In this document: one piece after another, positions 49,012 through 59,800 of the stretch
How the letters are laid out: every line of letters begins with the position of its first letter
How positions within the stretch are numbered: the stretch's first letter is position 1
DNA from: an uncultured Rhodoblastus sp.
Lineage (GTDB): Bacteria; Pseudomonadota; Alphaproteobacteria; Rhizobiales; Beijerinckiaceae
Length of the DNA stretch: 64,000 nt
Reading direction: 5' to 3'
Assembly: GCF_903903185.1 (NCBI RefSeq)
Contig: NZ_CAIUXT010000141.1
Coordinates: forward strand, 1 to 64,000
Made by a program: the position numbers and the translations under genes
The notes under the pieces: generated by a model
Told to the model about the DNA's origin: nothing
The model's database searches: none
What the model saw: only the letters and a program-made list of their open reading frames with translations

Positions 49012-49557
49012 TCAATAAAGCGCGCGCTCGATTTCGTCGAGCCAGGGGCTTGGGTCCGGGACGACCAGAAATTGCCGATGGCGCAGACCGTTATCGCCGG
49101 ATTCCAGAAACATTTTCAGCACGCCCCGGCGGCTGATCCGCCGGCTTTCGACCAGCGCGCAATCGGATTGAATCGTCTTCTCATCCAATTGTCTGTCGAG
49201 AATGCAAAGATACGCCAACGACAGAAATTCGGGCCCGCTTGCGTCGCGTTTTATGCGCGCGACGATTTCATACTCGTCGCATGAATCGATATCGGCGCTT
49301 TGGCGCTTGATCATGATGCACCAACCGCCCGCCTCCTCCTCCGGCCGCCACGACGGAAACAACAAGCTGCCGCCGGACAATTTTTCGGCGCTGGCTATGC
49401 CGATCTCGCAATAGGAAGGCGCCTCCGCCGCCCTCTTGTCCTCGCGACCTGCGCCGGCAGCAGATCTTGCCGTGACGGGCGCTGCATTGCGCAATTCTTC
49501 CAGCAGGAGTTGTTTATAATTGTCGGTAATCGGCCGGTAGCGATCCCGCATTGCCAT
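49012..49557 (-). CDS. Unknown protein in glycosyltransferase cluster
   Basis: I do not recognise this 181-residue soluble protein. Visible parts are YRPITDNYKQLLLEELRNA (helix), an Ala/Arg-rich linker, a beta-rich middle (GGSLLFPSWRPEEEAGGWCIMIKR, then DSCDEYEIVARIKRD) and RQFLVVPDPSPWLDEIERALY at the end. The ATG at 49557 is the most internal start that keeps the whole coherent region; the open frame to 49761 runs antisense to non-coding DNA. It is divergent from a glycosyltransferase gene and precedes another on its own strand, so a surface polysaccharide role is possible but unproven. Confidence 0.6.
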   Translation of the reverse strand: MAMRDRYRPITDNYKQLLLEELRNAAPVTARSAAGAGREDKRAAEAPSYCEIGIASAEKLSGGSLLFPSWRPEEEAGGWCIMIKRQSADIDSCDEYEIVARIKRDASGPEFLSLAYLCILDRQLDEKTIQSDCALVESRRISRRGVLKMFLESGDNGLRHRQFLVVPDPSPWLDEIERALY

Positions 49558-49781
49558 GAGCCTGTCCCGCCTTCGCGATCCTTTTTTATCGGACGATGGA
49601 TTATTGTCGGTAGCCTGAAAAAAGCAAGGCGAGCCTGGTCGGGTCGTTCGTCGCGCCAAGCCTCTCGTGCAACCTGCGGGCATTTGACTTAATCTCCCGT
49701 GCCGCGCCGCGACAGGCTGTCCCGCCCGTCCGGCCACCACGATGCGACAACAAACCTCCATCAGGCAGGAAAGGCGCCGCC

Positions 49782-51230
49782 ATGACCGAGCCCGCCCGCA
49801 CGCTTATCGGCAAGGCGCTTTCCCGTTTTGTGCGCGGCAAGCGTCGCCGGACTGGGCCGGGGCATGAAGTGTTCTTCGAGCCGGTCGATTTCCTGCGGCG
49901 CGAGGGCCTGCCGCCGCTTCTCGCCGTGATGGTCGCCATCTGGCTGATAAGGCCCGATCTGCAGCAGGCTTTCAATCTGGAGGCGACCGCCGGGCAGGAT
50001 GGGCTTTTGCGCTGGTCCCTGACCCAGGGGGTGAAGGATTATCGCGCGCTGCACGACGCCCTGGGGCGCCCGGAGGTCGCCGCGCTCTATGGGTTGCGCG
50101 ATCGCTCGTTCGGCGCGCCCGCCCCCGGTTTCGGCGAGGCGAGAGGCGGAGGCGTCAATGTCCTCGGCCATTTATTCGCTCATCTGGGCGTCGGAGAGGA
50201 TGTGCGCTGCGCCGCCGCCGCCTTTGCCGCCGCCCATGTGCCGCATGTGCTAGTCGAGGTATCCGTCGGGACCGATATCGCGTTGGGGCCGCATGTCTAT
50301 GGCGCCGAAATCCTCGACGCGCCGCGTTATGCGACGAATATCTTCTTCACTTCGGCGTTGGAGACGCTGCGTTTCTTTTGCGAAAAAGGCGAAGTCTGGT
50401 GGATTGGGCGGCGAACCGTCGGCGTCTGGCCCTGGGAATTGCCGGAATGGCCCGAAGCGCTGGAGTTCTGTCTCGCGCTGGTCGATGAAATCTGGGCGAT
50501 GAGCGATTTTGTCCGCCGCGCCTATGAATTGGCCAGTCCTGCGCCGGTGGTGCTGATGCCGCCGGCGGTGGTCGTTGCGCCGTCGCGCGCGGATCGCCCG
50601 GCCTTCGGATTGCCCGCCGAGGCTTTCGTATTCGTCGCTTTTTTCGACGGCCTGTCTTCCTATGACCGGAAAAATCCCGAAAGCGCGGTGCAGGTGTTTC
50701 GCGCGGCTTTTCCGCCTTCCGAGCGCGCGCCCCGGCTTGTCGTCAAGTCGATCCGGGGTAAGGCCGATCCCGAGCGCTGGCAGGGGCTTGTGCGCCTCGC
50801 GCAGGGCGACTCGCGCATCCTTTTCATCGATGGCGACTGGACCCGGGAGCGAACCCTGGCCCTGCTCGCCAGTTGCGATTGTCTCGTCTCGCTCCATCGC
50901 TCGGAAGGATTCGGGCGCACGCTGGCCGAAGCGATTCTGCTGCGCAAGCCGGTCGTCGCGACCCATTGGTCGGGCAATCTCGATTTTCTCGCCGAGGGCG
51001 AGCAGCTTCTTGTCGAAGGCCCCTCACGGCGGGTCGAGGCGGGTGAGTATGCTTGGGGCGAAGGGCAATATTGGGCCGACCCCGATTGGGGCGCCGCGAC
51101 CCTGGCGCTGCGCGAAGCCGCGCGCATTCGCACTCCGGCCGCCGCCAGCGCGGCCTTCGAGCCCGCGCGGATCGGCGCACGCTATCGCGCGCGGCTCGAA
51201 AAATTGGGCGCGATCACGCCGCTGGCGTAA
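49782..51230 (+). CDS. Glycosyltransferase, GT4-like
   Basis: This 482-residue protein has a GT-B C-terminal half: FVAFFDGLSSYDRKNPESAVQVF, PRLVVKSIRGKADPERW, ILFIDGDWTRERTLALLASCDCLVSLHRSEGFGRTLAEAI (in sequence) and VVATHWSGNLDFL, which are the typical donor-binding and E-x7-E motifs. The N-terminal half (1-240) includes NVLGHLFAHLGVGEDVRCAAAAF, resembling large bacterial polysaccharide glycosyltransferases. A GT2 enzyme is convergent downstream (31 bp gap). Donor and acceptor are unknown. Confidence 0.85.
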   Translation: MTEPARTLIGKALSRFVRGKRRRTGPGHEVFFEPVDFLRREGLPPLLAVMVAIWLIRPDLQQAFNLEATAGQDGLLRWSLTQGVKDYRALHDALGRPEVAALYGLRDRSFGAPAPGFGEARGGGVNVLGHLFAHLGVGEDVRCAAAAFAAAHVPHVLVEVSVGTDIALGPHVYGAEILDAPRYATNIFFTSALETLRFFCEKGEVWWIGRRTVGVWPWELPEWPEALEFCLALVDEIWAMSDFVRRAYELASPAPVVLMPPAVVVAPSRADRPAFGLPAEAFVFVAFFDGLSSYDRKNPESAVQVFRAAFPPSERAPRLVVKSIRGKADPERWQGLVRLAQGDSRILFIDGDWTRERTLALLASCDCLVSLHRSEGFGRTLAEAILLRKPVVATHWSGNLDFLAEGEQLLVEGPSRRVEAGEYAWGEGQYWADPDWGAATLALREAARIRTPAAASAAFEPARIGARYRARLEKLGAITPLA

Positions 51231-51261
51231 GCGGCGCTTTCCCGCCGCGCCGTTTCGCGGG

Positions 51262-53673
51262 TCAGAAACCCGGCGGAACAAGGCGGGGCGGCGGGGAAAA
51301 ATCCTGCCGCGCGCGAAGGTCGCGCGGCGGCCAGGAAAGCGCGCTGAAAGGAAATTCGTCGAGCGACAGCAAGGGGCTGTAACAGGGATCGGCAATCAAC
51401 GCCTCGCCCCAGATGGCGCGCAGGTTTTCCAGTTCCCGCCGGAACCGGTCCTTTCGATCCGCGCGCCGGTCCAGGCCGCGACTGGCGGATTCGCGATGCA
51501 GCAGTTTCGCCTGGGTGGCCTGAATGACGCGCAACCCCTTGGCCCGCAATTTGAGGCAATAATCGACGTCGTTGAAATTGACCGGAAAATGCAGGCCGTC
51601 GAAACCGCCAAGCTCCAGAAATAACCGGCGGTCGGTCAAAAGGCAGGCGGCGGTGACGGCGCTGACTTCATGGGTTGCGGACAAAAGGTCGGCATATCCG
51701 AAATCGCCGTCGATCCGCTCGTTGAAGGCGTGGCCGGCGGCCAAATGCGGCCCGAGCACGACGCCGCCATGCTGCACCGCGCCGTCGGGCCATAATAGCG
51801 TAGCGCCGACGGCGCCGACATCGGGCTCGGCCATGCGCCCGAGCATTTCATCGAGCCAGCCGGGAGTGAGCGCCTCGACGTCATTGTTGAGCAGCAGCAG
51901 GTAGTCGCCGACGGCGATCGAGGCGCCCTTGTTGATGATTTTCGCGAAATTGAACGGACCGCCGACGCGGATGACGCGGACGCCCCTTTGGACGATCTGC
52001 GCGAAAAAAGCGAGGGAAGCCGGATCGGACGAGTCGTTGTCGAGCACGATCGCTTCATGGCGGGCGAGGTCCACCGTGGCGAAGAGAGAGTTGAGACAGG
52101 GTTGCAACAGATCGACGCGGTCGCGGGTCGGGATCAGAATCGAAACTTTTCCGCGCGGCGCCCGGCGCATTACACGCACGCACGCAAACAGCGCGCCGAC
52201 GCCCGGTTCGATTTTCGCCTGAACGCCGCGCGCGGCAAGATGCGCCCGGTTGGCCAGCGCCAGCGCCTGCGTGGCCGCGACGACTTCGAGGCGGGGCAAT
52301 CGCGCCAGAAAGCCGGGCTGGTGGACGGGCGTCGCAGCGGCGGGATGCGGCGGGCGCGGCCCCGCCGCAGGCCTTGCGTCCTGCGAAAAATTGAACAGGC
52401 GAAACAGATTTTCGGCGCCGCCGGCCACCGCCGCTCGGGCGGCAGGCGTCGGCAAGGCGAACAACAGCGCCGCAAAACCCTGTTCCAGCATCCGCTCATA
52501 GCCGAAGGCCGGGAGCGCGACGGGCCATTCGCCGCCGTGGCTTTGGGCGAGGGTGAAGTCGCCATAGGCCGCCGGGGCGCCCGGGAAAAGCGCCAGCGCC
52601 CGCGCCAGTTGCGCCAGCGCCGTCGGCTCGAAAACCGCGCCACAGGGTGCGAAGACCACGAGTTCGCAGTCTTTCGCCTCGCCGTCGAGGAAGTCGCGCA
52701 GGGATCCGTTGTGAAACGACGACTCGCCGCCGCCCTCAAACACGGCGGCGACCCATTCGCACCCGCGCTGCGCCTCCAGACTGGCGACGCTGGCCTCGAC
52801 GTCGCGTTCGCCGATCAGGGCCACGCCGATTTTCGGCGTCGGATTTTCGAGCGCCGCCCGATCCGGCGCGGGCGTGGGCGCGCCAAAAAACCTCTCGCGC
52901 CAATGCGCCAGCATCGAGAAAGGCAGCGACTGCGGCGCGCGCCGGTCGAACAATTTCGTGCGCGGCTGTTGCGCTTCGAGCGCGGCGTGTTGGTCGACAA
53001 ACCGCGCCAGCCCATCCTCGAAGGCGACGAAGCCGCAGGGACTGCCGGACAATTCCCGCTCATGGTCGTCGAGAATTTGCACCTGGCGGGCGCGGCCGTC
53101 GGCGAACTGGATTGGCAAGAACAGGTCGAAGCCGCGCGCCCGCGCCGTATCGCCGTCGCCGACATGGGCCCAATGCGCAGGCATGGTTTCCGCCACGATC
53201 TGGCCGTCGTGCAGGGCGCGAACGCGGCTCGTCGCGTCGGCGCCTTTGCCGAGCCAGCCGTTGAAGCGCAGGCCGCCAAGCCAGCGCACGGCGCCGGCGG
53301 GGTTGGCGTCGCCGCCCTCCGGCTCCAAAGCCGGCGCCAGCAAAGGCGGCGCGAGGACATCGCCGCGATTGGCGAGTCGGACTTCGATCTGACGGGTGAC
53401 GCCAAGCGCCGCCCGGTCGATGTTGAAGACAAAACCATGACAGCCGTCGCCGTCGCGATAGGACGGTTCGTCGCGGGCGAGATGAGCAACGTGCAGTTCG
53501 GCGCGGGCGATGGCGGTCGGGACGCCGTCGATCAGCAATTCGACGATAAATCGCTTTTCGGGATCGCGGGGATCGAAGACATGGCCGCAAATCCCGGTCG
53601 GCGAAACCATCGACCATTTTGCATGCGGCGTAGCGGTTTTTTTCCCGTGCGGACGGGAATCGGAAAGGGGCAT
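51262..53673 (-). CDS. Glycosyltransferase with C-terminal GT2 domain
   Basis: This 803-residue protein has a GT-A family 2 domain in its last third (from about residue 500): VSILIPTRDRVDLLQPCLNS, IVLDNDSSDPASLAFF, DYLLLLNNDVEALTPGW with the DxD-type NND motif, and FPVNFNDVDYCLKLRAKGLRVI. The N-terminal 500 residues include a beta-rich region with VRWLGGLRFNGWLGKGADA and a second, less conserved glycosyltransferase-like region. The start at 53673 gives this length; the frame continuing to 54276 lies over the end of the glucan synthase gene and is an artefact. It follows the synthase on the same strand after 220 bp and may share its regulation. Confidence 0.82.
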   Translation of the reverse strand: MPLSDSRPHGKKTATPHAKWSMVSPTGICGHVFDPRDPEKRFIVELLIDGVPTAIARAELHVAHLARDEPSYRDGDGCHGFVFNIDRAALGVTRQIEVRLANRGDVLAPPLLAPALEPEGGDANPAGAVRWLGGLRFNGWLGKGADATSRVRALHDGQIVAETMPAHWAHVGDGDTARARGFDLFLPIQFADGRARQVQILDDHERELSGSPCGFVAFEDGLARFVDQHAALEAQQPRTKLFDRRAPQSLPFSMLAHWRERFFGAPTPAPDRAALENPTPKIGVALIGERDVEASVASLEAQRGCEWVAAVFEGGGESSFHNGSLRDFLDGEAKDCELVVFAPCGAVFEPTALAQLARALALFPGAPAAYGDFTLAQSHGGEWPVALPAFGYERMLEQGFAALLFALPTPAARAAVAGGAENLFRLFNFSQDARPAAGPRPPHPAAATPVHQPGFLARLPRLEVVAATQALALANRAHLAARGVQAKIEPGVGALFACVRVMRRAPRGKVSILIPTRDRVDLLQPCLNSLFATVDLARHEAIVLDNDSSDPASLAFFAQIVQRGVRVIRVGGPFNFAKIINKGASIAVGDYLLLLNNDVEALTPGWLDEMLGRMAEPDVGAVGATLLWPDGAVQHGGVVLGPHLAAGHAFNERIDGDFGYADLLSATHEVSAVTAACLLTDRRLFLELGGFDGLHFPVNFNDVDYCLKLRAKGLRVIQATQAKLLHRESASRGLDRRADRKDRFRRELENLRAIWGEALIADPCYSPLLSLDEFPFSALSWPPRDLRARQDFSPPPRLVPPGF

Positions 53674-53893
53674 GGTTCTGACGATCCGCGCCGCGGGGAT
53701 TTGCGCGGGACGAGGGGTTTTGCGGCGGCGCGACCTGAACGGGCGCGATCCTCGCCGCGCCGCGCCGCCGCGCGCAACATAATATCCGGCAAGTTCGAAG
53801 TCGAGCGACCTCGCCGCACGGCCCGCCCGGCGCGCGGGCCGGCGATGGCAACCCGTCGCTTTTCCCGAGCCGGTCGCGGGCGCGACCGGCCGT

Positions 53894-56800
53894 TTATCCA
53901 AGCCGAACGACGAGGCGTCGGGTGGCGCCGTCGTCGGCGAGCGGCAGCCTGAGCGGATGCGTTTCGACTTCGGCGCCGTCGAGGGCGGCAAAGGCGACGC
54001 CGCGTTCGACTCCCTCGGTATTATCGACGTGAATTTCGTAGCGCGACGACCGATGCCGAAGGGTGAAGTCGAAGCCGGCCCAGGCTTTGGGGATGCAGGG
54101 ATCGATGCACAGGCAATCGCCCTCCAGCCGCATTCCGAGAATGCTCTCCACGCCGGCGCGCTGCATCCAGGAGGCCGAGCCCGTATACCAGGTCCAGCCG
54201 CCGCGCCCGACATGGGGCGCAATGGCGTAGATGTCGGCCGCGACGACATAGGGCTCGACCTTGTAGCGATGCACATCCGCCCGCGTGCGGGCGTGGTTGA
54301 TCGGATTGAGCATCGAAAACAGCCCGCCAGCCTTGTCGCCCTGGCCGAGTTTGGCGAAGGCCATCACCGACCAGACGGCGGCATGGGTATATTGGCCGCC
54401 GTTCTCGCGGATGCCCGGCGGATAGCCCTTGATATAGCCGGGATCGAGCGGGGTCTTGTCGAACGGCGGCGCGAACAGCGGCGCGAGCCCATCCCGCGTC
54501 CGGATCAGCTTTTGTTCCAGCGACGCCATGGCGCGCCCGGCCCGTTCGGGCGACCCGCCGGCGGAAAGCGCGGCCCAGGACTGCGCGATGCAGTCGATCT
54601 GGCATTCGTCGCTCGTCGCGGAGCCAAGCGGCGTCCCGTCGTCGTAAAAGCCGCGCCGATACCATTCGCCGTCCCAGGCCTCGCGCTCCAGCGCCTCCTG
54701 CAAGGCGAGCGCGTGGGCGCGCCATTTTTCCGCGCGAGCTTGCTGGCCGCGAACTTCGGCCAGGCTGGCGAACCTGTTCAGTGTGGCGAACAGCAGCCAG
54801 CCAAGCCAGACGCTCTCGCCGGCGCCGCCAATGCCGACGCGGTTCATGCCGTCGTTCCAGTCGCCGCCGCCGATCAGCGGCAGGCCATGGACGCCCAGAG
54901 CCAGGCTGCTGTCGAGCGCGCGGGCGCAATGTTCGAACAGCGTCGCGATTTCCACGCCGACCGAGGGAACAAAGAAAATGTCATTTTCCTCGGGCGCCAG
55001 CGTCTGGCCTTCCAGAAACGGCAGTTCCTCGTCGAGGATTGCGGCGTCGCCGCTGACCTCGACATATTGGCCGACAGTGAATGCCAGCCAGGCGCGGTCG
55101 TCGGAAATGCGCGTGCGCACGCCCTGTCCGGAATGGGGCAGCCACCAATGCTGGACATCGCCTTCGACGAACTGCCGCCCCGCCGCGCGCAAAATATGCT
55201 GCCGCGTCATGGCCGGGCGCGAGCCGGACAAGGCCATGCCGTCCTGCAACTGGTCGCGGAAACCATAGGCGCCGCTGGCCTGATAAAAGGCCGAGCGCGC
55301 CCAGAGGCGACAGGCGATGGTCTGGTAGAGCAGCCAGCCGTTGAGCATGATGTCCATGGCCCGGTCCGGCGTCTTGACCGCGACGGCGCCGAGCACATCG
55401 TCCCAATAGTTGCCGACCTCGGCGAAAACCGCGTCGAGATCGGCGCCGCGATAAAGCGCGATCAGGCGCCGCGCTTCGAGCGAATCGGCGGCTTCGCCAA
55501 GCAAAAAGACGACTTCGACGCTCGCGCCCGGCGCCAGCGCGAGGCTCGTGCGCAGCGCCGCGCAAGGATCGAGGCCGGCCCCCAAAAGATTCGACAAGGG
55601 GCCGCCGTCGGCCAGCGCCAAGGGATCGCGGAGCGTCCGGTTGCGGCCGATGAACTCCCTTCGGTCGCCGGTCCAGTCGCTCTGGAGCCCGCTGAAATCG
55701 GCGAAGGCGACACGCGCGCCAAAAGCCCCGCTCCAGGGATTGCGCGCGAAGATCGCGCCGGTCGCGGAATCGAGCGCAGTCGTCACGAAGGCCAGTCCGG
55801 CCGGGCGCGACGGGCCGAGCGCCCATTCGACATAGCCGGTGACGCTCAGATGACGGACGCGGTCCGAGAGATTGCGCAGTGTCAGACGCGATATCTTGAC
55901 CGGCGCGTCCATCGGCACGAATTGCGTGAGATCGGACGAGATGGCGTGGCTCGCATGTTCGAACCGGCTGTAGCCGCGTCCATGGCGGGCGACATAGGTC
56001 GCCGCCTCGACGCGGATCGGCAGGGCGGTCGGACTCCAGGTCGCGCCGCTGTCGTCGTCGTGAATGAAAAACGCCTCGGACGGAGGATTGGAGACGGGAT
56101 CGTTCGACCAGGGCGTGATCTGGTTTTCGCGGCTGTTGAGCGACCAGGTGCAGCCGCCGCCTTCCGTCGCCGTCTGGAAGCCGAAGCTCTCGTTGGCGAC
56201 GACATTGATCCAGGGGGCGGGCGTCGCCTGGCCGGGTCCGAGGATCGTCACATATTCCCGGCCATCCCGGGCGAACCCGCCAAGCCCGTTGAAAAACTCC
56301 AGATTTTCGCTCGACGGCGTCGGGACCGCCGGATCTCGCCCGGCGGCCCGATCGAGATTGTCGGCCCAATCCTGCTTCGTGGCCCATTTTCGCCTTGGGG
56401 ACCATTTTCGTCTCCCGGTCCATTTTCGCCTGACGGCCCAATCCATCCTGCCGGCCCAATCCGGAATGCCGGCTTCTGGCGGCGCCTGGCGGGAGATCGA
56501 CTCGGTCGGCGCCTCCGGTTCGAAGATCCGGTCGAGCTGCGCGAACAGCCCGCCGCGCTGCGCCACGAGGACGACCCGCGCCACGGCCTCCAGCAGGGCC
56601 GAAGATTCGGGGGAAATGAGGTCGCCGCGCAGCACGAACACGCCGCCGGCGGAATCCTCGCCGCGCATCCGGCGCCGCATCTGGCGGCTGCGGCGCAGGG
56701 TTTCGAGCGCGATCTGAAGATCCTGAACGTATGAGGACTTGCGCTCGTTGAGGATCACCAGATCGACGGCGAGTTGCTTCATCCGCCAATATTCGTGCGC

Positions 56801-59800
56801 CTGCAGCAACTCGCGCGCGATGTCGATATCGTCGGTGTCGGAAATGCGCAGCAGCACGATCGGCAGGTCGCCGGATATGCCATGCGTCCAGAGCCCCGAT
56901 TGCGCCCCGGCGCCGCGAAGAATGGCTTCGGACGGCGGGCGCAAGGTCGGGCTGGCATAGACCACATGGCCCGCCAGACGCTGGAACAGGGCGGCTTCGC
57001 CCGCCGTTACGCCGAGATGATGCAATTGCACCTGCGCCTGGGTCCAGGCGAGGGTCGTGGCGCGTGAAAAAGCGGTGACGTCGCGATGCTTGTCGATGAT
57101 GTCGAGCAGGATATCGCGGCTTGAGGCAGCCATGGTCCAGAACGAAATCCGCGCCACCGCGCCGGGCGCGATCCGCACGCGCCGGCGCAGCGCGAAGATC
57201 GGATCGAGCACCACGCCGACGGTGTTGGAAAGCTTGCGTCCGTCGATCATGGCGATGGGCGTCCTGATTCCCTGGCCGCGCCCGAGGAAGCGCGCGCGGT
57301 CGGTTTCGACTTCCGTTCCGCCGATGGTTTCGCCATCGACGACGGCAAGCTGGCCGACCCAGATGTCCGGCTCGTCGCGATCGCGTTTGCGCCGCGTGGC
57401 GATGAGCGCGCCGACGTCGGTCAGAAATTCCGTCTCGACGAATAATTTCGAAAAGGCAGGATGCGCGATATCCGCCGCCTGCGGCGCCAGCACCAGTTCG
57501 GCATAGGAGGTGATTTCGACTTCGCGACTGAAGGCGCCGACGTTTACGATCGCGACGCGCCGCACTTCGGCGTCGTCTTCCGAGGAAACCAGCACTTCCA
57601 TGGTTGTCGTCAGCGACCCGTCGCGGCGGGTGTATTCCGCCCGGTCCTCGTCGAAGGCGACACGATAGGCGTCGGGTTCCCGCCCGCTCGGCTGAAAGCC
57701 CGCCGACCAGACCACATTGCTTTGCGTGTCCCGCAGAAAAATATAGGAGCCGTAATCGTCGCGGGCGGCGTCTTCGCGCCAGCGGGTCAGCGCGAGCTTT
57801 CCCCAGCGGCTGTAGCCGGAGCCGGCGCTGGTCAGCATTGTCGAAAACAGGCCGTTGGACAGGAGATGCGTCGCCGGCGTCGACTGATGCGCGCCGGTGA
57901 AGCGTCGTCCGCCGAGCGGTTCGACATCGCCTGCTTTCCTGGCCGAGGACTTGGTTTCCGCCGCCCAGGGATGGCTGATGGCGACGTCGCGCGGAATACG
58001 TTCCTGCAACAGGAGTTCGGTCGCCTGCACCATCGGTTCGGCGTGGAATCGCGCCCGCATTCGGCCGCCCAACACGGCATTGGCGATGGCGACGATGGTC
58101 ATGCCCTCGTGGTGCGCCATGAAAGCGCGCACGATGGCGCTGTGCTGGCCGGCCGGCACGCGCGCCGGGGTATAGTCCAGCGCCTCGTAAAAGCCGTAGC
58201 GGCCGAGCGCGCCGACTTCGGCAAGGATTTGCAGATTTTCGCGCGCCGCATGGGGATCGACCATGGCCGCCAAAGCGGTCGCGTAAGGCGCGACGACGCA
58301 ATGATCGGCCAGACCGCGCTTGAGCCCGAGGCCCGGAATGCCGAAATTGGAATATTGATAGGTCAGCTCCAGATCGCGCGCATTATAGGCCGATTCCGAA
58401 ACGCCCCATGGAATGGGGCAAGCCATGCGAAGGTTTTTGGCGAAATCGATCTGGCGCCGGACGACGAGGCGGTTGGTCGCGTCCAGCAGACTTCCCGCGG
58501 GTTCGCGCATGATCAGCGCGGGCATCAGATATTCGAACATCGATCCCGACCACGAGATCAGTGCGGCGCCCTTGGCGACCGGGGTGACGGAGCGGCCGAG
58601 ATGGAACCAGTGGCGGGCGGGAATATCGCCCTTGGCGATGGCGAAGAAACTCGCCAGCCGCGCCTCGGAGGCCAGCAGGTCGTAGCAATTGACGTCGAGC
58701 GTCCCATCGGGCGCCTCGCAGCCGATCGACAGCAGATTGCGCTTGCGGTCGATGAGAAAACTGAAGTCCATCGCCATCGCCATCGAGCGGGCGGCTTTCT
58801 CCAGCTTCGCCAGCCGGAATCGCAAGGCGCTCGCGTCGTCGGCGTCGCGCGCAAGATCGGCGCGATGCGCGGCGATCGTGTTTTGGCAGGCCTGCGCCCA
58901 GAACAGCAAGTCGGCGTCGGCTTCTTCGCCGCGTTCGGTGGCCCGCGCTCGGGCCATGTCGACCATGGCGCCGGCTTGACCCTTGAGCTTTTCCAGCCGA
59001 AGCACGAAATCATCGGGCGCGGCAAGGGTCTCGTGCGCGGTGGCGGCGAGCGTAGCGAGCGCTTCGTCGAGTTGTCGCCAGGGCACGGTCTGGGTGACCG
59101 TATGGGTCTTGCGGCCGTCCTGCAGGCGCGCCGCCTCCAGGCGCGTCAGGTCCACGGCGTCGGCTATGCCCGCGAGGCGCGATGTCGCGTCGAATGGCGC
59201 CCCGGATTGCGCTCCTCGCCAATCGCGGCAGGCCGTGGCGAGCGCGATCAGGTGCCCGGCAAGATTGCCGCTGTCGACCGAAGAGACATATTTCGGGTCG
59301 AGCGGCCGCAAATCGCGGGTGTCGTACCAATTGAAGAAATGGCCGCGGAAGCGTTCCATGCGGTTCATCGTAGCCAATGTCGCCTCAAGCCGCTCGACGG
59401 TTTCGGCGGTTCCGATCCATCCGAAATCGCGGGCGCTCGCCACCGACAGGAGGTAAAGGCCGATATTGGTCGGCGAGGTGCGATGCGCGAGGGCCGGTGT
59501 CGGATCCTCCTGAAAATTGTCGGGCGGCAGCATGTTGTCGGCGCCGGTGACGAAGGTCTCGAAAAAACGCCATGTGCGGCGAGCGGTGCGGCGGAGGGCC
59601 CGCGCGTCGTCGGCGGACGGGGCCTGTCTTTCGGCGAACCGGGGCGGCAGGCTGACGGCGCGCGCGACGGCCGGCGATGCCAGCCAGAGGGCCGCGAACA
59701 CGCCGGCGAGCAATAGGTTTTCGCCTCCGCCAATCCAGCCGGCGATCAGGGCCAGCGCGCCGATGACCACGGCGCCGAACATGCGGCGATAATAGCCGGG

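Noticed and set aside
51988-53952. 654-residue plus-strand frame opposite the GT2 gene
   Set aside because: Shadow of the glycosyltransferase coding strand, with no family resemblance.
53674-54276. N-terminal extension of the GT2 protein
   Set aside because: It overlaps the end of ndvB in another frame and reads as Arg/Pro-rich shadow sequence.
53957-56734. 925-residue open frame on the plus strand opposite ndvB
   Set aside because: It is antisense to the conserved GH94 half of the glucan synthase. Its translation is Ala/Arg/Gly-rich without any motif, as expected for shadow frames in GC-rich DNA.
57461-59716. 751-residue plus-strand frame opposite ndvB
   Set aside because: Same reason: antisense to clear family sequence, no ribosome site, low-complexity composition.
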